Source of the DNA: an uncultured Erysipelotrichaceae bacterium
Lineage (GTDB): Bacteria > Bacillota_I > Bacilli_A > RFN20 > CAG-826
Direction of reading: 5' to 3'
DNA: 39,425 nucleotides
Assembly (NCBI GenBank): GCA_902785645.1
Contig: CACZZG010000006.1
Location: forward strand, 1 to 39,425
Within the stretch, counting starts at the first letter, position 1, and every line of letters begins with the position of its first letter. Positions 1 through 8,597 of the stretch are shown here, piece after piece. The notes beneath the pieces were generated by a model. That model was not told where the DNA came from and made no database searches. It saw nothing but the letters and a program-made list of their open reading frames with translations. The translations under genes were made by a program, and so were the position numbers.

Positions 1-27
1 ACGGGCATTTATGCTGTACATTAAGAA

Positions 28-104
28 TGGGGCGGATGATCAGACTTGAACTGACGAATGCCTGGTTCACAGCCAGGTGTGTTAACCCCTTCACCACATC
101 CGCC
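28..104 (-). tRNA. tRNA-His (GTG)
   Basis: The minus strand folds as a tRNA with anticodon loop CTGTGAA, giving anticodon GTG (His). The acceptor stem has the extra G(-1) opposite C73 that is diagnostic of histidine tRNAs. The 3' CCA is encoded at 28-30. It lies downstream of the aminopeptidase gene on the same strand, separated by that gene's terminator. Confidence 0.95.
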
Positions 105-155
105 ATAAACAGCGATATTTATATTATAGGAAGGATGCGGTTTTGTAAAGAAAAA

Positions 156-175
156 GTCTCCACATTTGTGAAGAC
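156..175 (-). terminator. Intrinsic terminator after the aminopeptidase gene
   Basis: On the minus strand an 8-bp stem (GTCTTCAC with GTGGAGAC, one G-T pair) with loop AAAT is followed by a run of T. It lies 18 bases past the aminopeptidase stop. Confidence 0.8.
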
Positions 176-192
176 CTTTATAAATAAAACTA

Positions 193-1566
193 TTAAGCAA
201 TAAGGAACGCTAAGTAAGCGCGATATGCTTCATAGACATCAGCTTTACTGACAATTTCCATTGGTGCATGCATATTGAGTACAGGTATACCAGCATCAAT
301 AACATTCATATTGTAATTGCCTAAGATGTAAGCGATTGTTCCTCCGCCACCTTGGTCAACCTTACCAAGTTCAGCATTTTGCCAGTTAACATTAGCTTCA
401 TCCATAACTTTTCTAATGAAAGCATAATATTCTGGGTTAGCATCATTAGATCCAGATTTGCCACGGCTACCAGTATATTTGTTAAAAACAATACCTAAGC
501 CAAAGTATGCAGCATTCTTTGGGTCATTAACTTGTGGGTATAATGGATCGAAACCAGCAGAGACGTCGGATGATAACATATAACTATTTTGCATGGCTTT
601 TCTGGCGGTAAATAAGGCATCTTGATTACCTAATAAAGCCGCTAATTCAGCAATAGTATTTTCAAAGAATAATGAATGAGCACCGGTTGCGCCAACAGAG
701 CCGATTTCTTCTTTATCAACTAAGATACAGCAAGCAGCATAGCTAACCTTCTTTGCATCAGTATCTAAAATGGCTTTTAAGGATGTATAAGCGCAACTTC
801 TATCATCGTGTCCATAACCAGCTATCATACTCTTATCTAGACCATAGTCTCTTGCTTTACCAGCAGGAACTACTTCGATTTCTGCAGACACGAAGTCTTC
901 TTCTTCAACATCATATTTTTCTTTTAATAAGCGCAAAACGTTAGCTTTTACAGCGTTTTTCTCGTCTTTATCCACTGGAATGCTTCCTAAAGTGACATCA
1001 AGATTTTCACCAGTAATAGCTTTGGCTAATGGTAATGCCATTTGATCTGCGGATAAGTGAATTAATAAATCTGTAATGCCGACGATTGGATCGTTTTCAT
1101 CTTCACCGATATTGACATCGATTACACTACCATCTTTCTTGCAGACAACACCATGTAAAGCAAGAGGAATGGTTGTCCATTGATACTTTTTGACACCGCC
1201 ATAATAATGTGTGTCACCTAAAGCAAAACCATTCTTTTCATAGATTGGATGTTCCTTTAAGTCAAGTCTTGGTGAATCGATATGAGCGCCTAAAATTCTA
1301 AGGCCTTCTTCAAGTGGCTTTTCACCAATAATGAAAGCACAGACATTTTTCTTTTTGTTAATGAAATAAACTTTGTCGCCTTTCTTCACTGATTTTAAAG
1401 AAGCAGCATTTTTGAATCCGTGTTTTTCTAATAATTCAATGGATTCTTTTGTCACTAGTCTTTCGGTTTTTCCAAAGGATAAGAATTCTTTATATCCTTC
1501 CGCAAAATCCATGACTTGTTTCTTTTCTTCTTCGGTATATTTCAACCAAGCATTTTCACGATACAT
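193..1566 (-). CDS. M18 family aminopeptidase (aspartyl aminopeptidase-like)
   Basis: Cytosolic dinuclear-zinc exopeptidase that trims N-terminal, often acidic, residues from peptides. The 457-aa length suits the family. Family motifs are in order: GAHIDSP with the metal histidine near residue 95, GHDDR near 253 with the bridging aspartate, EEIGS near 286 with the catalytic and metal glutamates, a further metal aspartate in SSDVS near 334, and the C-terminal NMHAPMEIVS with His433. The start is fixed by AGGAGGAC just upstream. The serine dehydratase gene ends 33 bp upstream with no terminator between, so the two are probably co-transcribed as an amino-acid catabolism pair. The bacterial subgroup is usually called apeA or apeB; I cannot choose. 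Confidence 0.93.
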   Translation of the reverse strand: MYRENAWLKYTEEEKKQVMDFAEGYKEFLSFGKTERLVTKESIELLEKHGFKNAASLKSVKKGDKVYFINKKKNVCAFIIGEKPLEEGLRILGAHIDSPRLDLKEHPIYEKNGFALGDTHYYGGVKKYQWTTIPLALHGVVCKKDGSVIDVNIGEDENDPIVGITDLLIHLSADQMALPLAKAITGENLDVTLGSIPVDKDEKNAVKANVLRLLKEKYDVEEEDFVSAEIEVVPAGKARDYGLDKSMIAGYGHDDRSCAYTSLKAILDTDAKKVSYAACCILVDKEEIGSVGATGAHSLFFENTIAELAALLGNQDALFTARKAMQNSYMLSSDVSAGFDPLYPQVNDPKNAAYFGLGIVFNKYTGSRGKSGSNDANPEYYAFIRKVMDEANVNWQNAELGKVDQGGGGTIAYILGNYNMNVIDAGIPVLNMHAPMEIVSKADVYEAYRAYLAFLIA

Positions 1567-1599
1567 AACAGTCCTCCTATATATAAATGTAATTGTGAT

Positions 1600-2796
1600 C
1601 TATTTTTTAACAAATCTGGCTAAGCCAGCTTCTGAAGTTTCACGATATCCACTTTGTAGATCTCTACCAGTTTGATACATCGTTTTTAATATATCATCGT
1701 AACTAACTTTTGCAACTCCCGTAGGGATTAGTTTTGCAAGTGTTGCAGCATTAACGGCTTTAAGAGCAAACATAGCACATCTTTCGATACATGGAATTTG
1801 AACATATCCTTGAACTGGGTCACATGTCAATCCAAGTGAATGTTCAAGAGCAATTTCTGCGCATTCAGCTATATCTGTATTTGTAAATCCTTCGGAAGTA
1901 CCACATAACGCTGCGCCCATCGCGCATGCAACGCCAATTTCGGCTTGGCAACCACATTCTGCACCACTAACTGAGGCATTTGTTTTGGCTAATATTCCAA
2001 ATAATCCACCGACTAACAAGCCATTAATAATGCTTTCATGGCTCATTCCTTTCATCTCACAATATGTAATAACTCCAGGAATAACGCCAGCAGAACCACA
2101 TGTTGGGGCGATAACAACAATACCACCGGCGGCATTTTCTTCCGCAACAGCAAATGAAGAAATGGCCATCATCATATCGATATCATTAGTTCCGCCTTCG
2201 ATACTTTGCGCGGTTCTATACATGTAATTAGCTTTTCTTTTAACATGAAGATTTCCAGGAAGTTCACCTGTAGCTTCAATTCCACGTTTGATGCAATCCT
2301 TCATTGAGGAATATATATTTTCAATATATGGTTTAATATCTTCGCCTTCAAAACGTAAGACATAATCCACTAAATCAATATGCTCTTCTTCGCAATATTT
2401 TAAGATATCTTTGAGTTTGCTATGAGGATAAATATCATTCTTTTTAGCAATTGGATTATCTTTAGTAAGAATTGTTCCACCACCTACAGAAATAACGTTT
2501 TCACGATATGTTTTACCATCGTTGTCTTCAATGGTAAAAATCATTGTGTTTGGATGTCCAGTTTTGCGACGGGTATTAAATTGTATGACATGAGGAATTC
2601 CTTTTAATTTCATTTCAATGATGTAATCGGATAAATGACCTTTGCCGGTTAAAGCTAAAGAACCATACAAGGTAACATTAATGAATTTAGCGTTTGGATA
2701 CTTCTTTAAGATATAATCGCAAGCAAAAGCCGGTCCCATTGTATGGGATGAGCTAGGACCATGACCGACGACATATATTTCTCTAATAGAACGCAT
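1600..2796 (-). CDS. sdaA: L-serine dehydratase, single chain, iron-sulfur dependent
   Basis: Converts L-serine to pyruvate and ammonia with a [4Fe-4S] cluster as Lewis acid. Residues 1-150 form the beta domain with GPSSSHTMGP at 13-22; the alpha domain follows with TCGSAGVIPG near 232-241. Cys283, Cys325 and Cys336 have the same spacing (42 and 11 residues) as the cluster ligands of characterised enzymes. Many Firmicutes split this enzyme into SdaAA and SdaAB; here both domains are in one 398-aa chain, shorter than the roughly 455-aa E. coli form. A GAGGT ribosome site precedes the ATG, and a TATAAT box lies 22 bp upstream. Confidence 0.95.
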   Translation of the reverse strand: MRSIREIYVVGHGPSSSHTMGPAFACDYILKKYPNAKFINVTLYGSLALTGKGHLSDYIIEMKLKGIPHVIQFNTRRKTGHPNTMIFTIEDNDGKTYRENVISVGGGTILTKDNPIAKKNDIYPHSKLKDILKYCEEEHIDLVDYVLRFEGEDIKPYIENIYSSMKDCIKRGIEATGELPGNLHVKRKANYMYRTAQSIEGGTNDIDMMMAISSFAVAEENAAGGIVVIAPTCGSAGVIPGVITYCEMKGMSHESIINGLLVGGLFGILAKTNASVSGAECGCQAEIGVACAMGAALCGTSEGFTNTDIAECAEIALEHSLGLTCDPVQGYVQIPCIERCAMFALKAVNAATLAKLIPTGVAKVSYDDILKTMYQTGRDLQSGYRETSEAGLARFVKK

Positions 2797-2818
2797 AATT
2801 ACCTCATATTGAAACGTT

Positions 2819-2824
2819 ATTATA
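2819..2824 (-). promoter_or_regulatory. -10 box of the serine dehydratase gene
   Basis: A perfect TATAAT on the minus strand lies 22 bases before the sdaA ATG, in the 33-bp gap after plsC. I see no convincing -35 element; upstream sequence is the end of plsC. Confidence 0.5.
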
Positions 2825-2829
2825 TCATA

Positions 2830-3642
2830 TTATCTTTCACCAAAATATTTCATATATTTGTTTTCGCATAAAGTTGCGAGTTCACCAGCGGTTTTTTCTT
2901 TATATTCTTCTGGCTGAATAACATCAAAAAGTTCAACTTGAACTTTAGACAGCCTACCTTTTTCTTTTCTTAGTGCCTCATTCATTCCTTTAAATCCCAC
3001 CAAAGCAATAGGACATTTGCTTCTTGTGGCGATATTAAAACCACCATGTTTAAAAGGCAAAAGCCTTCCTGTGGTATTTCTTGTTCCTTCAGGTGCGATA
3101 GCAACACTTGTATTTTTATTGGTGATATATTCAACCGCGTCATCAACCATCTTGCGATTTAATTCTGAATTATTATTATCAACATATAATGTTCCAATCG
3201 ATGAAGCTAAAGATCTAACCATGGGGATATTTCTTAAAGCATATTTCCCGACAAAAGCATATCTGCCACCCATCACTTTAAACATAATCCATGGATCAAA
3301 ATCAGAAACATGGTTAAAGATAATTAGGCATGGTTTCTTGGGCATATTTTTAAATCCTTTTCTTTTTACCAAAATACCATTTAGTAAAACACAAAAAGAC
3401 GCCACCATTCTGACATTTAATAAATTCCATTTATTGACCTTACCAGGAAATGCATTTTTGTAATATGGAACAATAGAAATTAGAACTATTAACCAGTAAA
3501 CATTTAAATACAAAACAAAATAAGCAACGATAAACGCTAATATCAAAAATAAATACCAAGGAGATTTATCAAATAATCCAATGCCCCAATAAGTAAGTAT
3601 TGAGCAAGGTATGGAGATAAGCATTCCTATAAATATAAGCAT
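2830..3642 (-). CDS. plsC: 1-acyl-sn-glycerol-3-phosphate acyltransferase (PlsC family)
   Basis: Membrane enzyme that acylates lysophosphatidate to phosphatidate in phospholipid synthesis. Two or three hydrophobic segments fill residues 1-60, then the acyltransferase domain has the HX4D pair His111/Asp116 (NHVSDFD) and the substrate loop PEGTR at 184-188 followed by FKHGGF. Length 270 aa is normal for forms with an N-terminal membrane part. There is no ribosome site: a TATCAT box ends six bases before the ATG, so the message may be leaderless. A strong terminator isolates it from degV upstream. Confidence 0.92.
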   Translation of the reverse strand: MLIFIGMLISIPCSILTYWGIGLFDKSPWYLFLILAFIVAYFVLYLNVYWLIVLISIVPYYKNAFPGKVNKWNLLNVRMVASFCVLLNGILVKRKGFKNMPKKPCLIIFNHVSDFDPWIMFKVMGGRYAFVGKYALRNIPMVRSLASSIGTLYVDNNNSELNRKMVDDAVEYITNKNTSVAIAPEGTRNTTGRLLPFKHGGFNIATRSKCPIALVGFKGMNEALRKEKGRLSKVQVELFDVIQPEEYKEKTAGELATLCENKYMKYFGER

Positions 3643-3648
3643 GTAAGA

Positions 3649-3654
3649 ATGATA
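3649..3654 (-). promoter_or_regulatory. -10-like box six bases before the plsC start
   Basis: TATCAT on the minus strand, then six bases, then ATG. A start point at the usual +7 distance would be the ATG itself. No purine-rich ribosome site exists between. It is one of several genes here with this geometry. Confidence 0.45.
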
Positions 3655-3676
3655 TCACATTATTTTTTGTAAAAAA

Positions 3677-3694
3677 AGAATGGCGAACCATTCT
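3677..3694 (-). terminator. Intrinsic terminator after degV
   Basis: On the minus strand AGAATGG, loop TTCG, CCATTCT, then seven T. The perfect 7-bp stem with a UUCG tetraloop and T run lies six bases past the degV stop. Confidence 0.92.
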
Positions 3695-3700
3695 AATTTT

Positions 3701-4570
3701 TTATCGATGTATACCGTGGAAACAAACACCAATGCAATCAGGACCACAGTGACCGCCAATAGTTGGGTTAACTTCCACTATTTCAATATTAAGTTTGTTA
3801 TCAAATTGCTTTTGAAGCATATCTTCCATTTCTTTAGCGAGTTCCATAGCATCAGTATGTCCGATGATTACTCTATGGCTCTCAATATCATCTTGGAGTT
3901 TAACAACGTAATCAACAATCTTCTTTAAAGCAGCCTGTCTTCCACGTCCTTTATCGATGCTGACCATCTTACCTTCACTAGAGACATGAATGATTGGTTT
4001 AATACCGACTATGCCACCCATAAAAGCTTTAAATCCGCTAACACGTCCGCTTTTTGCAAAGAATTTTAAGTTATCTGCATAGAAATAGATTGGGAATTTG
4101 TCCACTTCTGTTTCGGCCCATTTTTGAATTTCTTCAATGCTCTTGCCAGCTTTATACATTTCACAAACTTCAATTACAACTCCATAAGATCCAGCGGTAA
4201 TAGATTTTGTATCAACGGTAAATACTTGTCTTTCAGGATATTTTTCTTTTAGTTCTTCAAGAGCGAGTCTCATGGAATTAAATGTTCCACTCATAGCGCT
4301 AGAGAAATGAACATAAAGAATATCATTTCCCTTTTTGAATTCAGGTTCAAAAGCATCGATATATGCTTGAGGTGGCAATGCACTTGTTGATGGCAAAACA
4401 CCTTTTCTTAAAATGTCATAAAACTCTTTTCCATTAAAGACTTCAAAATCTTCATAAGGTCTAACTTCTTTGTCGTTAATGGTGTATGGCATGATGATTA
4501 AATGAGCGCCATATTTTTTACATAACTCAGGAGTCATATCAGAGTCTGTGTCTACGAATAATGAATACAT
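3701..4570 (-). CDS. DegV family fatty-acid-binding protein
   Basis: DegV proteins (fatty-acid kinase FakB type) present a bound fatty acid to the kinase FakA so that exogenous fatty acids can enter phospholipids. The 289-aa chain has the N-terminal VDTDSDMTPE motif of the family, the STSALPP segment near residue 60 that forms part of the lipid pocket, and a C-terminal GGHCGPDCIG in place of the usual GPG-type loop. Start supported by AAGGAG. No fakA is in the window. Standing next to plsC, it fits lipid assembly, but each has its own transcript. Ligand is not predictable. Confidence 0.9.
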   Translation of the reverse strand: MYSLFVDTDSDMTPELCKKYGAHLIIMPYTINDKEVRPYEDFEVFNGKEFYDILRKGVLPSTSALPPQAYIDAFEPEFKKGNDILYVHFSSAMSGTFNSMRLALEELKEKYPERQVFTVDTKSITAGSYGVVIEVCEMYKAGKSIEEIQKWAETEVDKFPIYFYADNLKFFAKSGRVSGFKAFMGGIVGIKPIIHVSSEGKMVSIDKGRGRQAALKKIVDYVVKLQDDIESHRVIIGHTDAMELAKEMEDMLQKQFDNKLNIEIVEVNPTIGGHCGPDCIGVCFHGIHR

Positions 4571-4652
4571 ATTTATCTCCTTCGGCTCTTTTACTTTAAA
4601 TTAATGACTTAATTTCAACAATACAGCTTATATTTACAAAACTATGTAATTG

Positions 4653-5582
4653 TCACTCACTAGCTTTTTCTTCTTCGTTTGGAAGTAGTTTTCTCACAAT
4701 AATCTCGTTAGCGATATAGAAGAAAACGATGGTTAATAAAGCACCCATGCAGGTATCAGTTAAGAAGTGAGCGCCAACAAGCATTCTGGAGAACATCACT
4801 ACTAATCCCCAACCGAATGCGATATAGAACATAAGGATTTGATATTTCATCCATTTCTTGTTGAGTAATGGCATAACCACCATTGTGATTAAGCCGACCA
4901 TTGCCGCACCGCTATGTCCACTTGGGAATGATTTAAATTCTTCTTTTGTTAAAACATCTGGGTGAGCGCTAATGATATCTTTATAGTCTTTGCATGGTTC
5001 CCACCAATTATGGAAATCAACACCATATTCATGAATCGCAATACGATATCTTGGACGATGCATAATAGCTTTAAATAAGGAAACGCCAGGAACTAACGCC
5101 ATAAAGATTGCGGCAGCTAAAACTAAAATAATGATCCACATTTTTGGGTTTTCGTTCTTTTTTCCAAGGAAAAATCCACCAACAAATACTGGAACCATAA
5201 TGGCAAACATAATTAGGTAACCTAACCATTTGTGTAATTCCGGATTATAAAAACCATTAATTGAGAAAACGTCTTTTCCTAAGAAATAAACGCTGATGCC
5301 AAACATTGCTGCGGATAAAACATAGAAAATAATTCTAAGCCAAACTTTAAAATCCTTATTTTTGAATGATATAGAGAATAATGCTCCACCTAATAAAGCT
5401 AGACAACCATATCCAGGTATCATACCGAAGGAAGAAACGATTAAACCGAAAACATTATTTCTATCAAATATCGCTTCATTAATTTGTAAATCCAAAGCCA
5501 CCCCATGAATTGGAAGTGAACCAATAAGAAGACCGATTAATAAAATGCCGGCCACAATGTAAAAATGATAACGTTTTTTCAT
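4653..5582 (-). CDS. PAP2 superfamily membrane phosphatase
   Basis: Likely dephosphorylates a lipid phosphate such as undecaprenyl pyrophosphate or phosphatidate at the outer face of the membrane. The three catalytic motifs are intact: KAIMHRPRYR at 171-180, PSGHS at 220-224 and SRMLVGAHFLTD at 265-276 with the nucleophile-activating histidine. About seven or eight hydrophobic helices; 309 aa is longer than minimal PAP2 enzymes, with extra N-terminal helices. Its only ribosome-site-like sequence, AGGAT, lies inside the 3' arm of the terminator ending the upstream trpB gene. Confidence 0.9.
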   Translation of the reverse strand: MKKRYHFYIVAGILLIGLLIGSLPIHGVALDLQINEAIFDRNNVFGLIVSSFGMIPGYGCLALLGGALFSISFKNKDFKVWLRIIFYVLSAAMFGISVYFLGKDVFSINGFYNPELHKWLGYLIMFAIMVPVFVGGFFLGKKNENPKMWIIILVLAAAIFMALVPGVSLFKAIMHRPRYRIAIHEYGVDFHNWWEPCKDYKDIISAHPDVLTKEEFKSFPSGHSGAAMVGLITMVVMPLLNKKWMKYQILMFYIAFGWGLVVMFSRMLVGAHFLTDTCMGALLTIVFFYIANEIIVRKLLPNEEEKASE

Positions 5583-5589
5583 AAATAAA

Positions 5590-5624
5590 AATCCTGTCTC
5601 AATAATTATAAATGAAGCAGGATT
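5590..5624 (-). terminator. Terminator after the trpB-like gene, overlapping the PAP2 ribosome site
   Basis: On the minus strand AATCCTG pairs with CAGGATT, with a further 4-bp inner stem after a mismatch, followed by TTTATTT. The 3' arm carries the only candidate ribosome site (AGGA) of the PAP2 gene, whose ATG is seven bases past the hairpin. Confidence 0.75.
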
Positions 5625-5634
5625 AGTTTATCAA

Positions 5635-7050
5635 CTAACGTTTTAGATAGTGTGGATACTTGGAAATCATGAAATCAAGATCTTTATCGCCCCTACCAGA
5701 GAGGTTGACTAATATGCTTCCTGATTTCATTCTCTTAGCACATTTAATGGCATAAGCTAAGGCATGAGCGCTTTCGATTGCAGGAATGATTCCCTCTAAT
5801 CTTGATAATAAGAAGAAGGCTTCCGCAGCTTCATCATCGGTAACAGTTTCATATTTAACTCTACCGATCTCATGCAAAAATGCATGTTCTGGGCCAACAC
5901 CTGGATAATCTAAACCAGAGGCAATACTATATGCATTTGCAGGAGTTCCATCTTCATTCGTTAATACTAAAGTATTAAATCCATGTAAAATTGTTTCCTT
6001 ACCAAATGTTACACTTGCAGCATTATTGCCAATTTCTTTTCCTTTGCCCATTGGTTCGACACCGACAATATTAACTGGTTCTTCAAGGAATGCTTCAAAC
6101 ATACCAATAGCATTAGAACCACCGCCAACACAAGCACAAACGATATCAGGTAATTCACCTGTCATATCTAAGAATTGCTGTTTGGCTTCTCTACCAATTA
6201 TTTCTTGGAAGTCCCTAACGATAAGTGGATAAGGATGCGGTCCAACAGCTGAGCCTAAACAATAGAATGCAGTCTTATATTCTTTGGCGTAAGCATTAAA
6301 TGCAGCATCTACTGCTTCTTTAAGTGTTTGAGTGCCTTCATAAACCGGAATAACTCTTGCACCTAAAACTCTCATTCTATCAACATTGGGTGCCTGTTTT
6401 TCCATGTCAACAGCGCCCATGTAAATGTCGCACTCTAATCCGAAATATGCGGCTGACATAGCAACCGCTGAACCATGACTACCCGCGCCTGTTTCAGCGA
6501 TGAGTTTTTTCTTTCCTAAATATTTTGCTAATAAGGCTTGACCCATTGCGTTATTTAACTTATGCGCACCACCGTGATTAAGATCTTCTCTTTTTAAATA
6601 GATTTGAACTTTTCCAAAATGATTGGATAAGTTTTGGCAATGGTAAACAGGAGTTGGTCTGCCTTGATAATTTTTACGAATTTCACGCAATTCAGCGATA
6701 AATTTCGCACTTTTTGCGATTGTTAAGTATCCAGCATAGATTTCTTGCATGGCCTTTTGAAGCTCTTTAGGAAGATAACTTCCACCATATCTTCCGAAGA
6801 ATCCATCAATACTTGGATAGAGTTTTCTATAATTTTTAAAATCAATATTTACACTTTTAAGAGGCGAGTCCTCAAAACATCTTTGTCCTTTAATTCTACG
6901 ATCCAAGGGCTTTGAAGCATCAGAAGGAATCATGTATTTATGTTTTTCATAAATTGCTCCTTCAATACGGTTTTCCGCTAATAAAGCGCGTACTCTTCTT
7001 TCATTAATTCCCCATTTTTTAGAGACTTGAGCAACAGATAAATATTTCAT
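5635..7050 (-). CDS. trpB: Tryptophan synthase beta chain with N-terminal HTH-like domain
   Basis: TrpB condenses indole and L-serine to L-tryptophan with pyridoxal phosphate. The beta-chain core starts at FGRYGG (residues 85-90) and has the PLP lysine Lys164 in HKLNNAMGQ, catalytic Glu186 in AETGAG, the phosphate loop GGGSNAIG at 309-316 and the C-terminal LSGRGDKD. The usual GAGQHG reads GAGSHG. At 471 aa it is about 70 longer than normal: residues 1-51 look like a helix-turn-helix of MerR/excisionase type ([25 protein letters not shown]) with an [12 protein letters not shown] tail. No trpA or other trp gene is present; the gene has its own promoter and terminator. It may salvage indole. 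Confidence 0.92.
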   Translation of the reverse strand: MKYLSVAQVSKKWGINERRVRALLAENRIEGAIYEKHKYMIPSDASKPLDRRIKGQRCFEDSPLKSVNIDFKNYRKLYPSIDGFFGRYGGSYLPKELQKAMQEIYAGYLTIAKSAKFIAELREIRKNYQGRPTPVYHCQNLSNHFGKVQIYLKREDLNHGGAHKLNNAMGQALLAKYLGKKKLIAETGAGSHGSAVAMSAAYFGLECDIYMGAVDMEKQAPNVDRMRVLGARVIPVYEGTQTLKEAVDAAFNAYAKEYKTAFYCLGSAVGPHPYPLIVRDFQEIIGREAKQQFLDMTGELPDIVCACVGGGSNAIGMFEAFLEEPVNIVGVEPMGKGKEIGNNAASVTFGKETILHGFNTLVLTNEDGTPANAYSIASGLDYPGVGPEHAFLHEIGRVKYETVTDDEAAEAFFLLSRLEGIIPAIESAHALAYAIKCAKRMKSGSILVNLSGRGDKDLDFMISKYPHYLKR

Positions 7051-7074
7051 ACCGATAACTTCCCTTCGGTATAA

Positions 7075-7103
7075 ACTTTATTCCATTATTGTTTTAAAGT
7101 CAA
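7075..7103 (-). promoter_or_regulatory. Promoter of the HTH-trpB gene
   Basis: On the minus strand -35 TTGACT (7098-7103) and -10 TAAAGT (7075-7080) are separated by 17 bases. This is the best-spaced promoter seen upstream of a minus-strand gene here. Between it and the ATG a GAAGGGAAG ribosome site is flanked by short complementary ACCGA and TCGGT, which could form a weak hairpin. Confidence 0.6.
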
Positions 7104-7110
7104 TATTTTG

Positions 7111-7893
7111 CTATTTTATTCGATAGTTTCTATCAAAATCTAAATTTACTGCTTTTAAAAACTCTTCTGCTTTATCAAGTTCAGATTGATTGAAATCATC
7201 TGGTGAATGAGCATCCATACCAATGACCAATTTAAGATTATAGTCTTTTACTAATTTAAAAAATTCATAATTAGGATAGCTTCTATGATAACCATCATAT
7301 GTTTTTCTTCTAGTTCCACACAAATTATATTCAATTGGAATATTACATTCTTCGCATGCTTTTAAAAGTCTTCCACCTTCCACTTCTAGGTCTTTATTCC
7401 AATTGTCTTGTGAACTCATAAATAAATCAGGATGGCATAAATATGTAAATAGACCTGTTTTAATTCCTTCGATTACACAATCAACGTAGCGTCTAACATC
7501 TTCAATTCCAGAATCTTTATTGAAATGCCAATGGCAGATTCCGTCTTCCATATATAAATGTTGACCAAGTATTAAATAATCAATCTTATCTTTAAGCAAA
7601 GATTTGTAATAATCTAAAACACTTGGAATGTATTCCGCTTCAAATCCAACAAGTATTTCTATTTGATCTTTATATTTTTCTTTTAAGTGTTTAATTGAAG
7701 AAAGATAATCGTCTAATTGATCAAATCTTCCTCTTATTCCTAAACCATCTACGCCTTCAGGTAGAATGACGTGATCAGAAAAACCTAAACGCTTAATGCC
7801 TAAAGCAATCGCATGTATTACGTATTCTTCATCCGTGCCACGTGCGTGTCCGCATCTATATGTATGCGTATGATAACAATAATCTAATCTCAT
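7111..7893 (-). CDS. PHP-family phosphatase, histidinol-phosphatase-like
   Basis: PHP-fold metal-dependent phosphoesterase. Metal ligands appear in order: YHTHTYRCGHA with His8, His10 and His16, SDH at 39-41, a central HWHF, CHPD, and GMDAHSP near the C-terminus. It resembles HisJ/HisK histidinol-phosphatases in length (260 aa) and motif order, but no histidine-biosynthesis gene is nearby, so the substrate may be another phosphomonoester. Its ATG overlaps the tcdA stop (ATGA), so it is translationally coupled. It ends the CDF-tcdA-PHP operon. Confidence 0.85.
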   Translation of the reverse strand: MRLDYCYHTHTYRCGHARGTDEEYVIHAIALGIKRLGFSDHVILPEGVDGLGIRGRFDQLDDYLSSIKHLKEKYKDQIEILVGFEAEYIPSVLDYYKSLLKDKIDYLILGQHLYMEDGICHWHFNKDSGIEDVRRYVDCVIEGIKTGLFTYLCHPDLFMSSQDNWNKDLEVEGGRLLKACEECNIPIEYNLCGTRRKTYDGYHRSYPNYEFFKLVKDYNLKLVIGMDAHSPDDFNQSELDKAEEFLKAVNLDFDRNYRIK

Positions 7894-8597
7894 TTTATTA
7901 AATCCTTAATAACTTCAGAGGCTATTAATAAGCCAACTGCAGATGGAACAAATGCGTTGCTTCCAGGAATAACTTTACCAGTTGTTTCATCCTTGATTTC
8001 TTTTAAAGGCTTTAAAGGTTCCTCTTTAGAATATGCAACTTTAACATTTTTAATGTTACGTTTTCTTAATTCCGTGCGAATTGTTTTCGCTAATGGATCG
8101 ACTTCTGTTTTTGAAATATCACAAATCATAAATCCCATAGGATTCAATTTATTGCCCGCCCCCATGGAACAAATAATAGGTGTGTCTGTTTCTTTGCATT
8201 TGACAATCAAAGATATTTTGGCTTTGACTGTATCAACTGCATCGATAACATAATCATATTGAGCAAAATCAAATTGTTCTTCTGTTTCGGGTAGATAAAA
8301 GATATTTTTGGTTTCAACTTTGGCATTTGGATTTATTGAAAGAATTCTTTCTTTCATGACATCCACTTTGTATCTTCCAATCGTATCCATCGTAGCGATG
8401 ATCTGACGATTTAAGTTAGTTAAAGAAACAACATCGTGGTCAATCAATGTAAAATGACCGACACCGCTTCTTGCTAATGCTTCACATACGTAACCACCAA
8501 CACCGCCTATACCAAAAATAGCAACATGACTGTTTGCTAATTTGTCCATCGCTTGTTCGCCTAAAAGCATTTCGGTTCTTAAAAACATATTTTCCAT
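7890..8597 (-). CDS. tcdA: tRNA threonylcarbamoyladenosine dehydratase (ThiF/E1-like)
   Basis: ATP-dependent enzyme that cyclises t6A37 of ANN-decoding tRNAs to ct6A. The adenylation domain shows GIGGVGGYV at 29-37, an acidic IDHDVVSLTNLNRQ stretch that binds ATP, and VIDAVDT; a C-terminal segment GSNAFVPSAVGLLIASE closes the chain. 235 aa is typical. It overlaps its neighbours on both sides (TAATG upstream, ATGA downstream). A second in-frame Met three residues in (MFLRTEM) is an alternative start. Confidence 0.9.
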   Translation of the reverse strand: MENMFLRTEMLLGEQAMDKLANSHVAIFGIGGVGGYVCEALARSGVGHFTLIDHDVVSLTNLNRQIIATMDTIGRYKVDVMKERILSINPNAKVETKNIFYLPETEEQFDFAQYDYVIDAVDTVKAKISLIVKCKETDTPIICSMGAGNKLNPMGFMICDISKTEVDPLAKTIRTELRKRNIKNVKVAYSKEEPLKPLKEIKDETTGKVIPGSNAFVPSAVGLLIASEVIKDLIK

